From an uncultured Victivallales bacterium (lineage in GTDB: Bacteria > Verrucomicrobiota > Lentisphaeria > Oligosphaerales > JAFGRS01), in NCBI GenBank assembly GCA_903837355.1, contig CAILUI010000217.1, positions 1 through 64,000 of the forward strand: a stretch of 64,000 bases of DNA, written 5' to 3'. Of this stretch, positions 1 through 9,181 are shown piece after piece. How positions within the stretch are numbered: the first letter of the stretch is position 1; every line of letters begins with the position of its first letter. The notes below the pieces were generated by a model. The model saw nothing but the letters and a program-made list of their open reading frames with translations. It was not told the DNA's origin and did not search any database. Position numbers and translations under genes: made by a program.

Positions 1-222
1 CGCAACGCCGTGCCCCCCTATGCTCCATAGCGCGACCGCAAGGGGGCCTCGGGGGTGCCCAATGGCGATCGCAGACCCAGCCGTCGGCGCCCTCGCCGGT
101 TTCTTAGAACCGCCCTGGTGACCGCCGCGGCGGGCTGGCAGGCAGCGGCTCGGAAGGCTAGAGTAAGCTGTACGGGTGGCGCTGGAACAGACCGGCGTGT
201 GCACCCCTGGGGACTGTCGACG
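1..222. other. Upstream region of leuC, no gene seen
   Basis: No convincing coding region, RNA gene or repeat is visible here. The reading frame of leuC is open upstream to about position 55, but the extra residues are Arg-rich and unlike any aconitase-family N terminus. A possible -10 (TAGAGT at 159-164) has only a poor -35 partner. The end of the preceding gene is not included. Confidence 0.4.
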
Positions 223-1521
223 ATGGGCATGACGATTACCGAGAAAATCCTGGCACACGCGGCCGGTTACGCCTCGGTCCGCGCCGGTGACAACGTCTGG
301 GTGCAGGCCGATCTGCTGATGACGCACGACGTCTGCGGCCCGGGTACCATCGGCATCTTCAAGCGCGAGTTCGGCGCCACGGCCCGGGTCTGGGATCGCG
401 AGCGCGTGGTGCTGACGCCGGACCACTACATCTTTACGGCCGACGACAAGTGCCACCGCAACGTGGACACCTGCCGCCAGTTCGCCGCCGAGCAGAACCT
501 GCCCTACTACTACGACCCGGGTACGCCCAGTTACTCCGGGGTCTGCCACATCACCCTGCCGCAGAAGGGCCATTGCCGGCCAGGCGAAGTCGTTTTCGGC
601 ACCGATTCGCACACCTGCACCTACGGCGCTTTTGGCGCCTTCTCGACGGGTATCGGCAATACCGACGCGGCCTTTGTCATGGGTACCGGGAAGCTGCTGC
701 TGAAGGTGCCGGCGACGATGCGTTTCAGCGTGGACGGGGTGCTGCCGAAGGGGGTCATGGGCAAGGATGTGATCCTCCGCATCATCGGCGACGTCGGTTT
801 CGACGGCGCCACCTACCGCGCCCTGGAGTTCTGCGGCAGTGCCATCCGGGCCATGCCCATGAGCGAGCGGCTGACGATCTGCAATATGGCCATCGAAGCC
901 GGTGGCAAGAACGGCATCATCGCCGCCGACGAGAAGACCCTGGACTACGTCCGTGCGCGTACTGACAAGCCGTTCCGCTGTTTCGAGAGCGACGCGGACG
1001 CCGAGTACCTCAGCGAGCACGCCTATCGCGCCGAGGAACTCGTGCCCGTCGTCGCCTTGCCGCACGCCCCGGACCGTCTGGCGGACGCCGCGGCCTGCGG
1101 TCACATCCACATCGACCGGGCTTACATCGGCAGTTGCACTGGCGGCAAAACCGAAGACTTCGTGGCGGCGGCGACGATCCTCAAGGGTCGGCACGTGCGC
1201 GTCGACACCTTCCTGGTGCCGGCCACGACCGAGGTGGCGGCGGATCTGGACCGGGTCAGCATCGGCGGCACGTCGCTGCGGCAGATCTTCGCGGCGGCCG
1301 GCTGCCTCGAACCCGCCGAGCCGTCCTGCGCCGCCTGCCTGGGTGGGCCGGTCGATACCTTCGGCCGTACCCATGCCAAGGAGACGGTGATCAGCACCAC
1401 CAACCGCAACTTCCCCGGCCGCATGGGCAGCAAGGCATCGGCAGTGATCCTGGCCTCGCCGCTGACCGCCGCGGCCTCAGCCGTGACCGGTCGGGTGACC
1501 GATCCGCGCGAGTTCATGTGA
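223..1521 (+). CDS. leuC: 3-isopropylmalate dehydratase large subunit (LeuC/HacA type)
   Basis: This is the large, [4Fe-4S]-carrying subunit of the enzyme that interconverts 2- and 3-isopropylmalate in leucine synthesis in the cytosol. At 432 aa it matches the short aconitase-superfamily type shared with archaeal and homoaconitase enzymes. Cluster ligands are visible as Cys305 in IGSCTGGK and Cys369/Cys372 in SCAACLGG. The start is placed at 223 because MTITEKILAHAAG is a typical N terminus; ATG 229 is equally possible. The usual CTNGR block reads CTGGK, so a related substrate (homoaconitate or a methylated malate) cannot be excluded. The small subunit follows after 17 bases, so the two are co-transcribed. 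Confidence 0.88.
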   Translation: MGMTITEKILAHAAGYASVRAGDNVWVQADLLMTHDVCGPGTIGIFKREFGATARVWDRERVVLTPDHYIFTADDKCHRNVDTCRQFAAEQNLPYYYDPGTPSYSGVCHITLPQKGHCRPGEVVFGTDSHTCTYGAFGAFSTGIGNTDAAFVMGTGKLLLKVPATMRFSVDGVLPKGVMGKDVILRIIGDVGFDGATYRALEFCGSAIRAMPMSERLTICNMAIEAGGKNGIIAADEKTLDYVRARTDKPFRCFESDADAEYLSEHAYRAEELVPVVALPHAPDRLADAAACGHIHIDRAYIGSCTGGKTEDFVAAATILKGRHVRVDTFLVPATTEVAADLDRVSIGGTSLRQIFAAAGCLEPAEPSCAACLGGPVDTFGRTHAKETVISTTNRNFPGRMGSKASAVILASPLTAAASAVTGRVTDPREFM

Positions 1522-1538
1522 GCAGGAGGCAGGTCACG

Positions 1539-2075
1539 ATGGCAGAACCCCTTTGCGGCAGCGTTTTCGTGGTCGGCGACAACGTCGACACGGACCAGAT
1601 TATACCGGCCCAGTACCTGAACCTGGTGCCGACGATACCCGAGGAGTACATCAAACTCGGGACCTACGCCCTCTCCGGGCTACCGGACTCCTATCCGCGC
1701 CTGGTGCCGGAAGGGGAGACCCAGTCCCCGCACCTGATCGTGATCGCCGGACGGAACTTCGGTTGCGGTTCCAGTCGCGAGCACGCGCCGGTCAGCTTAG
1801 GCGCGGCCGGCATTGACGCGGTGATCGCCGAGTCCTATGCCCGCATCTTTTTCCGCAACTGCATCGCCACAGGGGAGCTCTACCCCATCGATACCGAGAT
1901 CCGACTCTGTGAGATCCTGAAGACCGGCGACCGGGTGGAACTCGACCTGGAGGCGGGCCGACTCACGGGCCCTGACGGCAAGGTCTACGCGCTGCGCTCT
2001 CTGGGCGACGCCAAAGCGGTGATCGACCAGGGCGGCCTGTTCGACTACGCCCGCAATACGGGTATGATCAAGTAA
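1539..2075 (+). CDS. leuD: 3-isopropylmalate dehydratase small subunit
   Basis: This is the swivel-domain partner of the LeuC-type subunit just upstream; together they form the active dehydratase. At 178 aa it has the normal length for the short LeuD type. The substrate-binding block GSSREHAP begins near residue 77, followed by a YARIFFRNC segment typical of LeuD. The ATG at 1539 is fixed by a strong AGGAGG (1524-1529) nine bases upstream. The longer open frame that overlaps leuC out of frame is not used. Translation is probably coupled to leuC. Confidence 0.9.
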   Translation: MAEPLCGSVFVVGDNVDTDQIIPAQYLNLVPTIPEEYIKLGTYALSGLPDSYPRLVPEGETQSPHLIVIAGRNFGCGSSREHAPVSLGAAGIDAVIAESYARIFFRNCIATGELYPIDTEIRLCEILKTGDRVELDLEAGRLTGPDGKVYALRSLGDAKAVIDQGGLFDYARNTGMIK

Positions 2076-2109
2076 GCGCCTGGAAGATGGCAGAAGACGG
2101 AGGTCCGCG

Positions 2110-4569
2110 GTGTCTTACCGAGCCAGGATACATGCCGCCCGCGGCCTCTGTGCCGCGGCGCTGATCGGGATTGCAGGCGCGTGGTCGTACGCTCAAGACG
2201 ACACGCCCGAGGAGCCCGCCGTCCCGTCCAAGCCCGCCGCCCCGGCAGCGTCGGCGACTGCCGCGCCGGCTGAACCGGCCGCCCCGGCCGCCACGCCGGC
2301 CGTACCCGCGGCAACGCCCAAGGACGCCGCGGTTCCCGATGCCGCGGCGGCAACAAGCGCGGCTCCCGCGACGGCCGTCGCCCCGCTGGCCCCGGCCGCC
2401 CCTGCCGCCCCGGCCAGGGTGCAGGCAGGGGCCTATACGGTGGAGAACCGTGGGCCATGGACGGCGCAAGCTCGCCTGGTCGACCGCCCGCCCGAGCTCT
2501 GGGCCGCCTACATGCACGGCGTCGTGGACCTCTTTGCCAGGCCGTCCTCCTGGGAGGAACTCCTGACCGAAAGGCAGCCCGCCGAGACCTGGCTGGATAA
2601 GGCCGCCCCGTTGCAGGGCACCCCCTGCCGCTCCTGCCCGATGCCGGCCCTGCGGCTGACGGCCAACCAGGAACTGGTCACTGGGAAGGCGTTGATCCCG
2701 GCCGCTCAGCTCCGCGAACTGGCCGGCAAGACAGTGCGTGTGTTCATCTGGATGTCCGCCCAGGACAGCGGCCAGGAGCGCTATCTGTGGACCGCCGTTC
2801 CGCGCCTGGACGTGCTCCTCACCAATGCGGCGGGCCGCGTGATCACGACAGCGCCAGGCCTGATGGCGACGCGCGGGACCTTTCCCTGGCACTGCTACTA
2901 CCGCGATGTGCTGATCCCGGACCTGGCCCGGCAACTGGCGAGCGATGCCGGCATGCTGTTACCGGATCGGGACAAGATGACACGCGCCGGTGGCCTCTAC
3001 CTACGCGCCACCAACCCGGCCAGTGGCACCGCCTGGTTTTCGACCCCGGCCTGGGAACTCGTCGGCGCCGCCAACACCTACGCGTTGGCGGACCTCCAGG
3101 ATCCGACGACGGGCAGCGTGGCCCCCAACCCACGCTACGACGAACTGCCCGTGCATCTTTCCAGCCCGCAAGTCTGCTACCGTGGCGTGGGCCCCGCCTA
3201 CCCGTGGAGCTTCCTGGCCGGCAGTGGCCAGGACCCCGCCAAGGTCCCGAACGTGCTCGCGAAGGAGGGCCTGGAGGCCTATATCGCGGGCCCGGCGCGG
3301 CGCGATCCGCATCACCTCATCATGGGACTGACACGCCTCCCAGAGTGGTATCACGCAGGTACCGCCTTCGCCTGCCTACCGTCAGCGGACGCCGACTGGC
3401 TCGCCGCCGTGGGCACGCGCATGGTCGCGGCGCAGGACGCTGAGAGCGGCTTCTGGGGCTATGAGAAGGAGCCGCGCAGCCTGGCTGTAACCGCCGCCGT
3501 GGTCCAACGCATGTTCGGTGGCGACGCCTTCAGTCGGGCGGATCGGCCCCTCACCCCGCAGCCCTGGCTGGCGTGCGGCGACATCGCCCTGCCTAACCCG
3601 GAGCGGATCTTCAAGACCGTGCTGGCCCTGCAGAGCAGCGTCGGCGAGAAGCGCCGCGACAAGGGTGGTTGGAGCGCCATGGCAACCAACTTCGCCAGCC
3701 CTGAGCAGATCGCCGCCGATGTATCGTGCTCCCTGGCGGCCAGCGCCGATGCCATCTTCCTCCTGCGCCGCGCCGCCGAAGGGCAGGCCCCGGCGCTGGG
3801 GGCGCGCCGCGACCGCGCCCTGCGCGAGGCCATCGGACAGGTCTGGGCCGCCTGCCTGTTGCCGTCAGGCCTGTGGAAGCAGTCCAGCCGCGATCTTGGA
3901 CCGACAACCGGCGGCGTGATGGCGCGATTGATCGAGGTCTCACCGCTCCTCGAGTTCCGCACCGATCCGGCGGCGGCGCAACCGCGCTTGCCCGAACAGG
4001 TCACCGCCAACCAAGGCCTGGTCAAGATCGAGGCCCCGGCGCCCAGCGCCGAGGCCGTCGCGCTCCGGGTCTACATGGCACCCGCGGACGTCGCCCCGGA
4101 GGCACTGTCGGACCAGTACCTGGCCGGAATCATCCAGCGTTCTGACGGAGACGTGCGCACCATGGACCCGCTGGCTGCCGTGCTGACCATCCGGCAACAG
4201 GCGCGGGCCCAGTGGGGAGCCGGCGGCTTCGAGGAGTACGGCTACTCGGCCTGGAAACTTGGCCAGATACCGGCCACGCTGCCGATCACGCTCAAGGGCC
4301 AGCCGCTGAGCCTCGTCCTGCCCAAGGACCGCAAGGTGCTGCTCTATGCCTGCAACGTCAACGCCTATGGTGAAACCTCGCGGCCCGTCGCCATCCGCGT
4401 CAAGGTCATCGAGAAGGCGCCAGAAGCGACAACGCCGGAGGCCGAGCCTGATGCCAAGGCTACCGCCGAACTTGAGGCGGTGCCCGGCGACGCCGCCGCA
4501 CCGCCGCCAGCCCCGGCGGCGGACGCGCCGCCGCAGGGCGCCACCGACACCCCCGCGGCGGCCCCCTGA
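2110..4569 (+). CDS. Secreted alpha-toroid-like protein, unknown function
   Basis: An 819-aa exported protein starting at a GTG that has GGAGG (2099-2103) six bases upstream. A Sec signal ends near residue 29, followed by an Ala/Pro-rich linker to about residue 105 and an Ala/Pro-rich tail after about residue 770. The centre (roughly 380-620) has the look of an alpha/alpha-toroid as in prenyltransferase or squalene-cyclase-like folds: repeated helices with Gly-Trp blocks such as GFWGYE (about 447) and KGGW (about 518). No catalytic motif is recognised. It follows leuD after 34 bases with its own ribosome site, so it may be read through from leuCD, but a role in leucine synthesis is unlikely. 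Function unknown. Confidence 0.6.
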   Translation: MSYRARIHAARGLCAAALIGIAGAWSYAQDDTPEEPAVPSKPAAPAASATAAPAEPAAPAATPAVPAATPKDAAVPDAAAATSAAPATAVAPLAPAAPAAPARVQAGAYTVENRGPWTAQARLVDRPPELWAAYMHGVVDLFARPSSWEELLTERQPAETWLDKAAPLQGTPCRSCPMPALRLTANQELVTGKALIPAAQLRELAGKTVRVFIWMSAQDSGQERYLWTAVPRLDVLLTNAAGRVITTAPGLMATRGTFPWHCYYRDVLIPDLARQLASDAGMLLPDRDKMTRAGGLYLRATNPASGTAWFSTPAWELVGAANTYALADLQDPTTGSVAPNPRYDELPVHLSSPQVCYRGVGPAYPWSFLAGSGQDPAKVPNVLAKEGLEAYIAGPARRDPHHLIMGLTRLPEWYHAGTAFACLPSADADWLAAVGTRMVAAQDAESGFWGYEKEPRSLAVTAAVVQRMFGGDAFSRADRPLTPQPWLACGDIALPNPERIFKTVLALQSSVGEKRRDKGGWSAMATNFASPEQIAADVSCSLAASADAIFLLRRAAEGQAPALGARRDRALREAIGQVWAACLLPSGLWKQSSRDLGPTTGGVMARLIEVSPLLEFRTDPAAAQPRLPEQVTANQGLVKIEAPAPSAEAVALRVYMAPADVAPEALSDQYLAGIIQRSDGDVRTMDPLAAVLTIRQQARAQWGAGGFEEYGYSAWKLGQIPATLPITLKGQPLSLVLPKDRKVLLYACNVNAYGETSRPVAIRVKVIEKAPEATTPEAEPDAKATAELEAVPGDAAAPPPAPAADAPPQGATDTPAAAP

Positions 4570-4660
4570 AGGCGCGCTCAACCCCTGCACCTCCATCCCT
4601 TTGCCACGGCGCGGGCCGAGCCCTCACCGACCGGGCCGCCAACCGACGCGGAGTACCCCT

Positions 4661-5842
4661 ATGAGTTACACGTCGCACGATCTGCGGCAGCGCTATATCG
4701 AGCTTAAGCAGAACATGCGCATGCCGGGGTCGGTGCTCTTTTCGCAAGCGCGCTACGAGATCATCCGGCAACTGGGTGAAGGCGGCATGGGCGTCACCTT
4801 CCTCGCCCACGAACTCAGTGCGGCCGATCTCAAGCGGCCGGTGGTGTTGAAGTTCGTCAAAGACAGCCTCGACCCGCAACGCCTGGCGCAGTTCCTGCGC
4901 GAGGTCCAGCTCAGTATCCTGTTCAACCACCCCAACCTCATCTCCGTCTACCGCCTGGAGTCCGAGGTCATCCAGGCTGACGATGGCAAGGGCGGTCTCC
5001 GCCAGGGACGGCGGCTGCGCGGCCACACGGTCTACTTCTCGGTCATGCAGTACATCGACGGCTGGAACCTGCGCCAGATCGTGGACCGGCTGCGGCAGGT
5101 ACGCATCGTCCTGCACCAGGACATCTCTATGTACAGCCTCGCCCGCGTCGCCCGCGGCCTGCAGTACGTGCATGACTACCAGGACGAGGCGGGCGAGCGC
5201 CAGGAACTGGTGCACCGCGACGTCTCGCCGGAGAACATCCTGGTGGACCGTTTCGGCCGCATCAAGGTCTCCGACTTCGGTATCGCGCTGCCAACCCGGA
5301 AGGGCGGTGGCGTCGGCTTCCTGCACGCCGGGAATCTGCGCTACTGCGCCCCGGAGCAACTCAGCGGCGGCAAGCTGGACCGGCGCTGCGACATCTACAA
5401 CATCGGGCTGCTGATGTACCTGCTGTTCACCAACACCGACCGCTTTGGCCTGGAGGTCCATGAGAGCGACGCCCGCGACCGCATCCGGCGCAAGATGGCG
5501 CGTTCCGTGCTGCCGGACCTGGGGCACATCAGCGAGCGTTGCGCCGCCATCTGCGACCGCTGCCTCCGAGAGGATCCCGCCGAGCGCTACCAGAACTGCG
5601 AGGACCTGGCCAACGACATCGACCTGCACCTGCAGGAGACCCAGAAGGTGGTCACCAACGACCAGATCGAGGAGATGCTGCACGAGCTGTTCAGCCCGCA
5701 CCCACAGTTCGTCTCGCCGCGCTTCGTGCCGCTCACGGGCTCCGATGTGCTCGAGCAGCAGAACTTCGACCCCACCCGCCTGTCGGCCACACCCGAGCCC
5801 GCCGGACCCGTAGCGACAACCCCCCTGCCCCAGATCGACTGA
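4661..5842 (+). CDS. Soluble Hanks-type Ser/Thr protein kinase
   Basis: A 393-aa kinase with no membrane segment. The glycine loop GEGGMG is at 39-44 and the ATP-anchoring Lys at 64 (VVLKFV). The catalytic loop reads HRDVSPEN, so the usual Lys two after the Asp is Ser; this variant is common in bacterial, notably myxobacterial, kinases. The metal-binding SDFG and a CAPEQL activation-segment end follow. The C-terminal 90 residues form no recognised sensor domain and end in a Pro/Thr-rich tail. The ATG at 4661 is chosen because the open frame upstream overlaps the preceding gene and is low-complexity. Substrates are unknown; the upstream secreted protein is separated by 91 bases. Confidence 0.85.
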   Translation: MSYTSHDLRQRYIELKQNMRMPGSVLFSQARYEIIRQLGEGGMGVTFLAHELSAADLKRPVVLKFVKDSLDPQRLAQFLREVQLSILFNHPNLISVYRLESEVIQADDGKGGLRQGRRLRGHTVYFSVMQYIDGWNLRQIVDRLRQVRIVLHQDISMYSLARVARGLQYVHDYQDEAGERQELVHRDVSPENILVDRFGRIKVSDFGIALPTRKGGGVGFLHAGNLRYCAPEQLSGGKLDRRCDIYNIGLLMYLLFTNTDRFGLEVHESDARDRIRRKMARSVLPDLGHISERCAAICDRCLREDPAERYQNCEDLANDIDLHLQETQKVVTNDQIEEMLHELFSPHPQFVSPRFVPLTGSDVLEQQNFDPTRLSATPEPAGPVATTPLPQID

Positions 5843-5858
5843 GGGGCCGCCGCCCGCT

Positions 5859-6860
5859 CTACAGATCCGGCGCGGCCCGGCGGAAAAGCAGCCAGAGGAA
5901 GAACGGTCCCCCGAGCAGGGCCGTGATCACCCCCACCGGCATCTCCGCCGGCGCCACCAGCACCCGCGCCACGGTGTCGCAGAGCAGCAGGAAGGTGCCC
6001 CCGAACAGGAACGTCGCCGGCGCCAGATTGCGGTGTGTACCGCCGGTCAGCAACCGGCAGAGGTGCGGGCAGACCATGCCCACGAAGCCGATCGGACCAC
6101 AGACCGCGACCACGCCGCCAACCATCAGCGAAACCCCCAGAAAGACGATCAGTTTGGTGCGGTTGACGGCCACGCCGCGGCTGGCCGCGAATTCCTCACC
6201 AACCGTCAGCAGATCCAGCTCGCGCAGGTAAGCCAGAGAGACCAGGATGCCCGAGCCGGCCAGCACGGCGAGCGGGACGACGGACTGGTAACCCGTGGTG
6301 GCCACGCCGCCCATCAGCCAGCGCACGATGCGGAACGAGTTCGCGAAGTCGCTGACGTACTGCAGGAACAGGATCAGGCTGGAGAAGGTCGTGCTCACCG
6401 CCACGCCCGCCAGCAGCATGGTGGCCGACGAGCAACCGCCGCGCAAGCGCGTCAACCCATAGACCATGGCGATGGCGAGGACGGCACCCACCAACGCCGC
6501 CAGGCTTTGGATGGAGTACCCCGTCAGGCCCATACCGACACCGAACTGCACGCAGAGTGCTACCCCGAGCGATGCCCCGCTGGACACGCCCAGCGTGTAG
6601 GGCGTGGCCAGTGCGTTACGGAACAGGGCCTGGAAACTCATGCCACTCAGAGCCAGGGCACTGCCGGCCAGAAACGCCGTCAGAACACGTGGCACGCGCA
6701 ACAGCCAGAACAGCCGGTGCTCGGCCGGATAGGCTCCGGCATCCCAGAGAGCGTCCCACGGCACGTGGATCATGCCCACGAAGGGGGCCACAACCAGCAT
6801 CAGCACCCCGCTGAGCGCCAGGATCGCCTGGAGGGTCTTGGGGCTCATGCGTACGCTCAT
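5859..6860 (-). CDS. btuC: FecCD/BtuC-type ABC permease, cobalamin import
   Basis: A 333-aa inner-membrane permease of the FecCD family with about ten hydrophobic segments and a conserved TPYTLGVSSGASLG loop. It is the last gene of a minus-strand operon whose other members (ATPase, binding protein, CobO, BtuB) and upstream cobalamin riboswitch identify the substrate as B12 or a corrinoid precursor. It begins 20 bases after the ATPase gene and ends 16 bases from the convergent kinase gene. Alone, the family cannot separate siderophore from corrinoid transport; the riboswitch is the deciding evidence. Confidence 0.85.
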   Translation of the reverse strand: MSVRMSPKTLQAILALSGVLMLVVAPFVGMIHVPWDALWDAGAYPAEHRLFWLLRVPRVLTAFLAGSALALSGMSFQALFRNALATPYTLGVSSGASLGVALCVQFGVGMGLTGYSIQSLAALVGAVLAIAMVYGLTRLRGGCSSATMLLAGVAVSTTFSSLILFLQYVSDFANSFRIVRWLMGGVATTGYQSVVPLAVLAGSGILVSLAYLRELDLLTVGEEFAASRGVAVNRTKLIVFLGVSLMVGGVVAVCGPIGFVGMVCPHLCRLLTGGTHRNLAPATFLFGGTFLLLCDTVARVLVAPAEMPVGVITALLGGPFFLWLLFRRAAPDL

Positions 6861-6880
6861 GCTGGCTCTGCCTTCCGTGC

Positions 6881-7666
6881 TCAGTGCCGCGGGACCACCA
6901 GGGGCTGCCCGGATTCGGGGTGCGCGACGAAAAGGAAGTCCGTATCGAAAATCGCGGTCAACTGGCCAGGCTGCATCAGGGCCTCGACCCGATCAAGGAA
7001 GACGTTCCGGCCCGCCTTCAGCCCCAGGATACGGTGCGAGCTCAGCACCGCGCTGTTGATATCGTGCGAGACGCTGACCACGGTCAGGCCCTGCTCGCGG
7101 TTCAGTCGTTTGAGCAGCAGATTCACCTCGTGCTGGTAGCGCGGGTCGAGGAAGGTGATCGGTTCGTCGAGCAGGAGGATGGGCGTCTCCTGGGCCAGCG
7201 CCGCGGCGATGTAGATCTTCTGGCTTTCGCCGCCGCTGAGCGTGTTCAGCGAGCGCTCCCGCAGATCGCTGGTGTGGGTCAGCTCCAAGGCCCGATCGAC
7301 CGCCTCGAAGTCGGTCCGCCCCGGCGCTGAGAAGGGCCCGCGCCGGGCGTAGCGGCTCATCATCAGGAACTCGGCAACGGGGAAGGCCATCGAGGTGCTG
7401 TGGATCTGCGGCACGTAGGCGGCGCGTCGGGCAATCTCGCGGGGCGCCCCGGAGCGGACGTCCAGACCCTCGAGCTCGACGTCGCCTCCCCATTCGCGCA
7501 GGACACCGTTGAGACACTTCACCAGGGTGCTCTTGCCCGCACCGTTGGGGCCGATGATGGAGACGAACTCGCCCGCCGCGATGTCCAGGGAGATATCCGT
7601 CAGCACCGCTCGACCGCCGAGACGGCACTGCAGGTTGCGGACCCGGATGGCCGTGCCGTTGCTCAC
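6881..7666 (-). CDS. btuD: ABC transporter ATPase, cobalamin import
   Basis: A 261-aa cytosolic ATPase that would power the BtuC-type permease. Walker A (GPNGAGKST), the signature LSGGESQK, Walker B followed by Asp-Glu (ILLLDEP) and the switch His (SVSHD) are all intact. It starts with GTG overlapping the stop of btuF in a GTGA junction (7663-7666), indicating translational coupling. The C-terminal 60 residues lie beyond the core ATPase fold, as often seen in FepC/BtuD-type proteins. Regulated with the operon by the riboswitch near 11.4 kb. Confidence 0.88.
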   Translation of the reverse strand: MSNGTAIRVRNLQCRLGGRAVLTDISLDIAAGEFVSIIGPNGAGKSTLVKCLNGVLREWGGDVELEGLDVRSGAPREIARRAAYVPQIHSTSMAFPVAEFLMMSRYARRGPFSAPGRTDFEAVDRALELTHTSDLRERSLNTLSGGESQKIYIAAALAQETPILLLDEPITFLDPRYQHEVNLLLKRLNREQGLTVVSVSHDINSAVLSSHRILGLKAGRNVFLDRVEALMQPGQLTAIFDTDFLFVAHPESGQPLVVPRH

Positions 7667-8652
7667 GGCCCGCCGCCTGGCGTCCCACCGCCCGCCGCCG
7701 GCGGCGCCGCCGCGATGGCCGCCGCCATCTGCTCGAGCAGGAGCACGAACCGCGGCCCGGGCACGGTAACATAGTCCTCAGTAAAGACATGGACCTGGCC
7801 GCGCCGCACCGCCGGCACCTCGCTCACCGCACTCCATTCCCGGACCACATCGGCCGCGGTCAACCCGAGCCTGTCGAGGTCAGCGGCCAACTCGATGATG
7901 ACGTCCGGGTTCATCTCCTGGATGCCCTCGGGCGACACCATCGGGAAACGGATCGTCTGCTCGGGACAGGCGTTGCGTCCCCCGGCCAGACGGATCAACT
8001 CACTGAAAAAGCCATCCTCGCCAGCTACGTAGACATCCTGTAAGCGGCCGCTGCCCATGCTGCGACCGACCGAGACCAGGACCCGCGGCAGCACAACCGG
8101 GCGTGGCCGGCTGGCGACGGCGTCGATGCGCCGCCGCAGGGACGTGGTCAGCGCCGCCCCACGCTCCGGGCAGGCACAGGCCGTGGCGATCGTCTGAATG
8201 CTGGTGAGAATCTGTTCCATGGTGTCCCCGGACACGGTCAGGCAGGGGATCTCCAGGACGGCCAAGGCGCTCAGCGCCGCACCATGACTCGCGAACAGGA
8301 TCACCAGATCCGGACGCAGCGCCAGCACGGCTTCGACATTCGGGTCCAGCAGAGCGCCCACTTTCGGCTTGGTCGCCGCCTCGGGCGGGTAGTCGCAGTA
8401 CGAGGTCACACCGACCACGCGTGACCCGAGGTCGAGAGCGTACAGAGTCTCGGTGATCGACGGCGCCAACGACACGATGCGGGCGCTGGGCCGCGCGGCC
8501 TCCGGCGCCGTGGCGCTGGGTGCCGCCGAGGGCTGCCGGCCGCAGCCGAGCAGGATCAGAGCCAGCGCTACCGCCGCACAGCGGCCGGGCCAGCCCCGGC
8601 CGCCCGCCGCGGACGGCTCAGTCTTCGATGCCCTTGCGGGCTTGTATACCAT
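7663..8652 (-). CDS. btuF: Cobalamin-binding lipoprotein BtuF
   Basis: The periplasmic substrate-binding protein of the BtuCD importer, about 329 aa. A hydrophobic stretch ending in ILLGC is a lipobox, so it is probably lipid-anchored. After an Ala/Pro/Ser-rich linker comes the class III binding fold, opening with RIVSLAPSITETLYAL, the standard BtuF/FhuD start. The ATG at 8652 gives a rather long n-region (about 35 residues before the Cys); an ATG at 8676 is also in frame. Either start lies inside the end of cobO, so the genes overlap by 35 bases or more, consistent with coupling. Confidence 0.82.
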   Translation of the reverse strand: MVYKPARASKTEPSAAGGRGWPGRCAAVALALILLGCGRQPSAAPSATAPEAARPSARIVSLAPSITETLYALDLGSRVVGVTSYCDYPPEAATKPKVGALLDPNVEAVLALRPDLVILFASHGAALSALAVLEIPCLTVSGDTMEQILTSIQTIATACACPERGAALTTSLRRRIDAVASRPRPVVLPRVLVSVGRSMGSGRLQDVYVAGEDGFFSELIRLAGGRNACPEQTIRFPMVSPEGIQEMNPDVIIELAADLDRLGLTAADVVREWSAVSEVPAVRRGQVHVFTEDYVTVPGPRFVLLLEQMAAAIAAAPPAAGGGTPGGGP

Positions 8653-9181
8653 TGCGGTAGTAATGCTTGACCTCACGCATCTCAGTGACCAGATCGGCGC
8701 ACTCGACGAGCTTGGGGGGTGCCCCGCGGCCCGTCACTACGGCTTCGACGGTGGTGGCGCGGGCCGCCAGCACGTCGAGGAGTTCGTTGACCGCAAACAG
8801 CCCGCACTGCACCGCCACGCTGGCCTCGTCGAGAATCACCAGGTCGAAGGCGCCACTGGAGAGCACGGCGCGCGCTTCCGCCAGCCCCTGCTGCGCCAGA
8901 GCCAGGTCAGCCGCAGCCGGGGGACCATGGATGAACTGCGGCCGGCCGAACTGCCGCACGGTCACGCCCAACGACTCCAGGGCCGTCAACTCGCTGCATT
9001 CGCGGCCCTTGGCGAACTGCCCGACGAAAACGCGCAGGCCGGCGCCACGGGCACGCAGGGCCAGGCCGAGGGCAGCCGTGGTCTTGCCCTTGCCGTCACC
9101 CGTGTAGACATGCAGGAGCCCAGACCTGGCCGCCCCGCTGCCACCCGTAGCGCCGACCCGTGCTGTTTCAGAACGACACAT
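8618..9181 (-). CDS. cobO: Cob(I)alamin adenosyltransferase, CobA/CobO/BtuR family
   Basis: A 187-aa cytosolic enzyme that transfers the 5'-deoxyadenosyl group of ATP to cob(I)alamin, turning imported corrinoid into coenzyme B12. The P-loop GDGKGKTTAALG is near the N terminus and the family blocks VILDEAS and a terminal HYYRNGIQARKGIED are present. ATG 9181 gives the expected length; ATG 9193 is possible, while longer frames run into btuB. The start overlaps the btuB stop by 14 bases. Its place between receptor and importer genes is typical of a B12 salvage operon. Confidence 0.9.
   Translation of the reverse strand: MCRSETARVGATGGSGAARSGLLHVYTGDGKGKTTAALGLALRARGAGLRVFVGQFAKGRECSELTALESLGVTVRQFGRPQFIHGPPAAADLALAQQGLAEARAVLSSGAFDLVILDEASVAVQCGLFAVNELLDVLAARATTVEAVVTGRGAPPKLVECADLVTEMREVKHYYRNGIQARKGIED

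Noticed and set aside
55..222. N-terminal extension of leuC
   Set aside because: The added residues are Arg-rich and unrelated to the family; a normal N terminus begins at 223.
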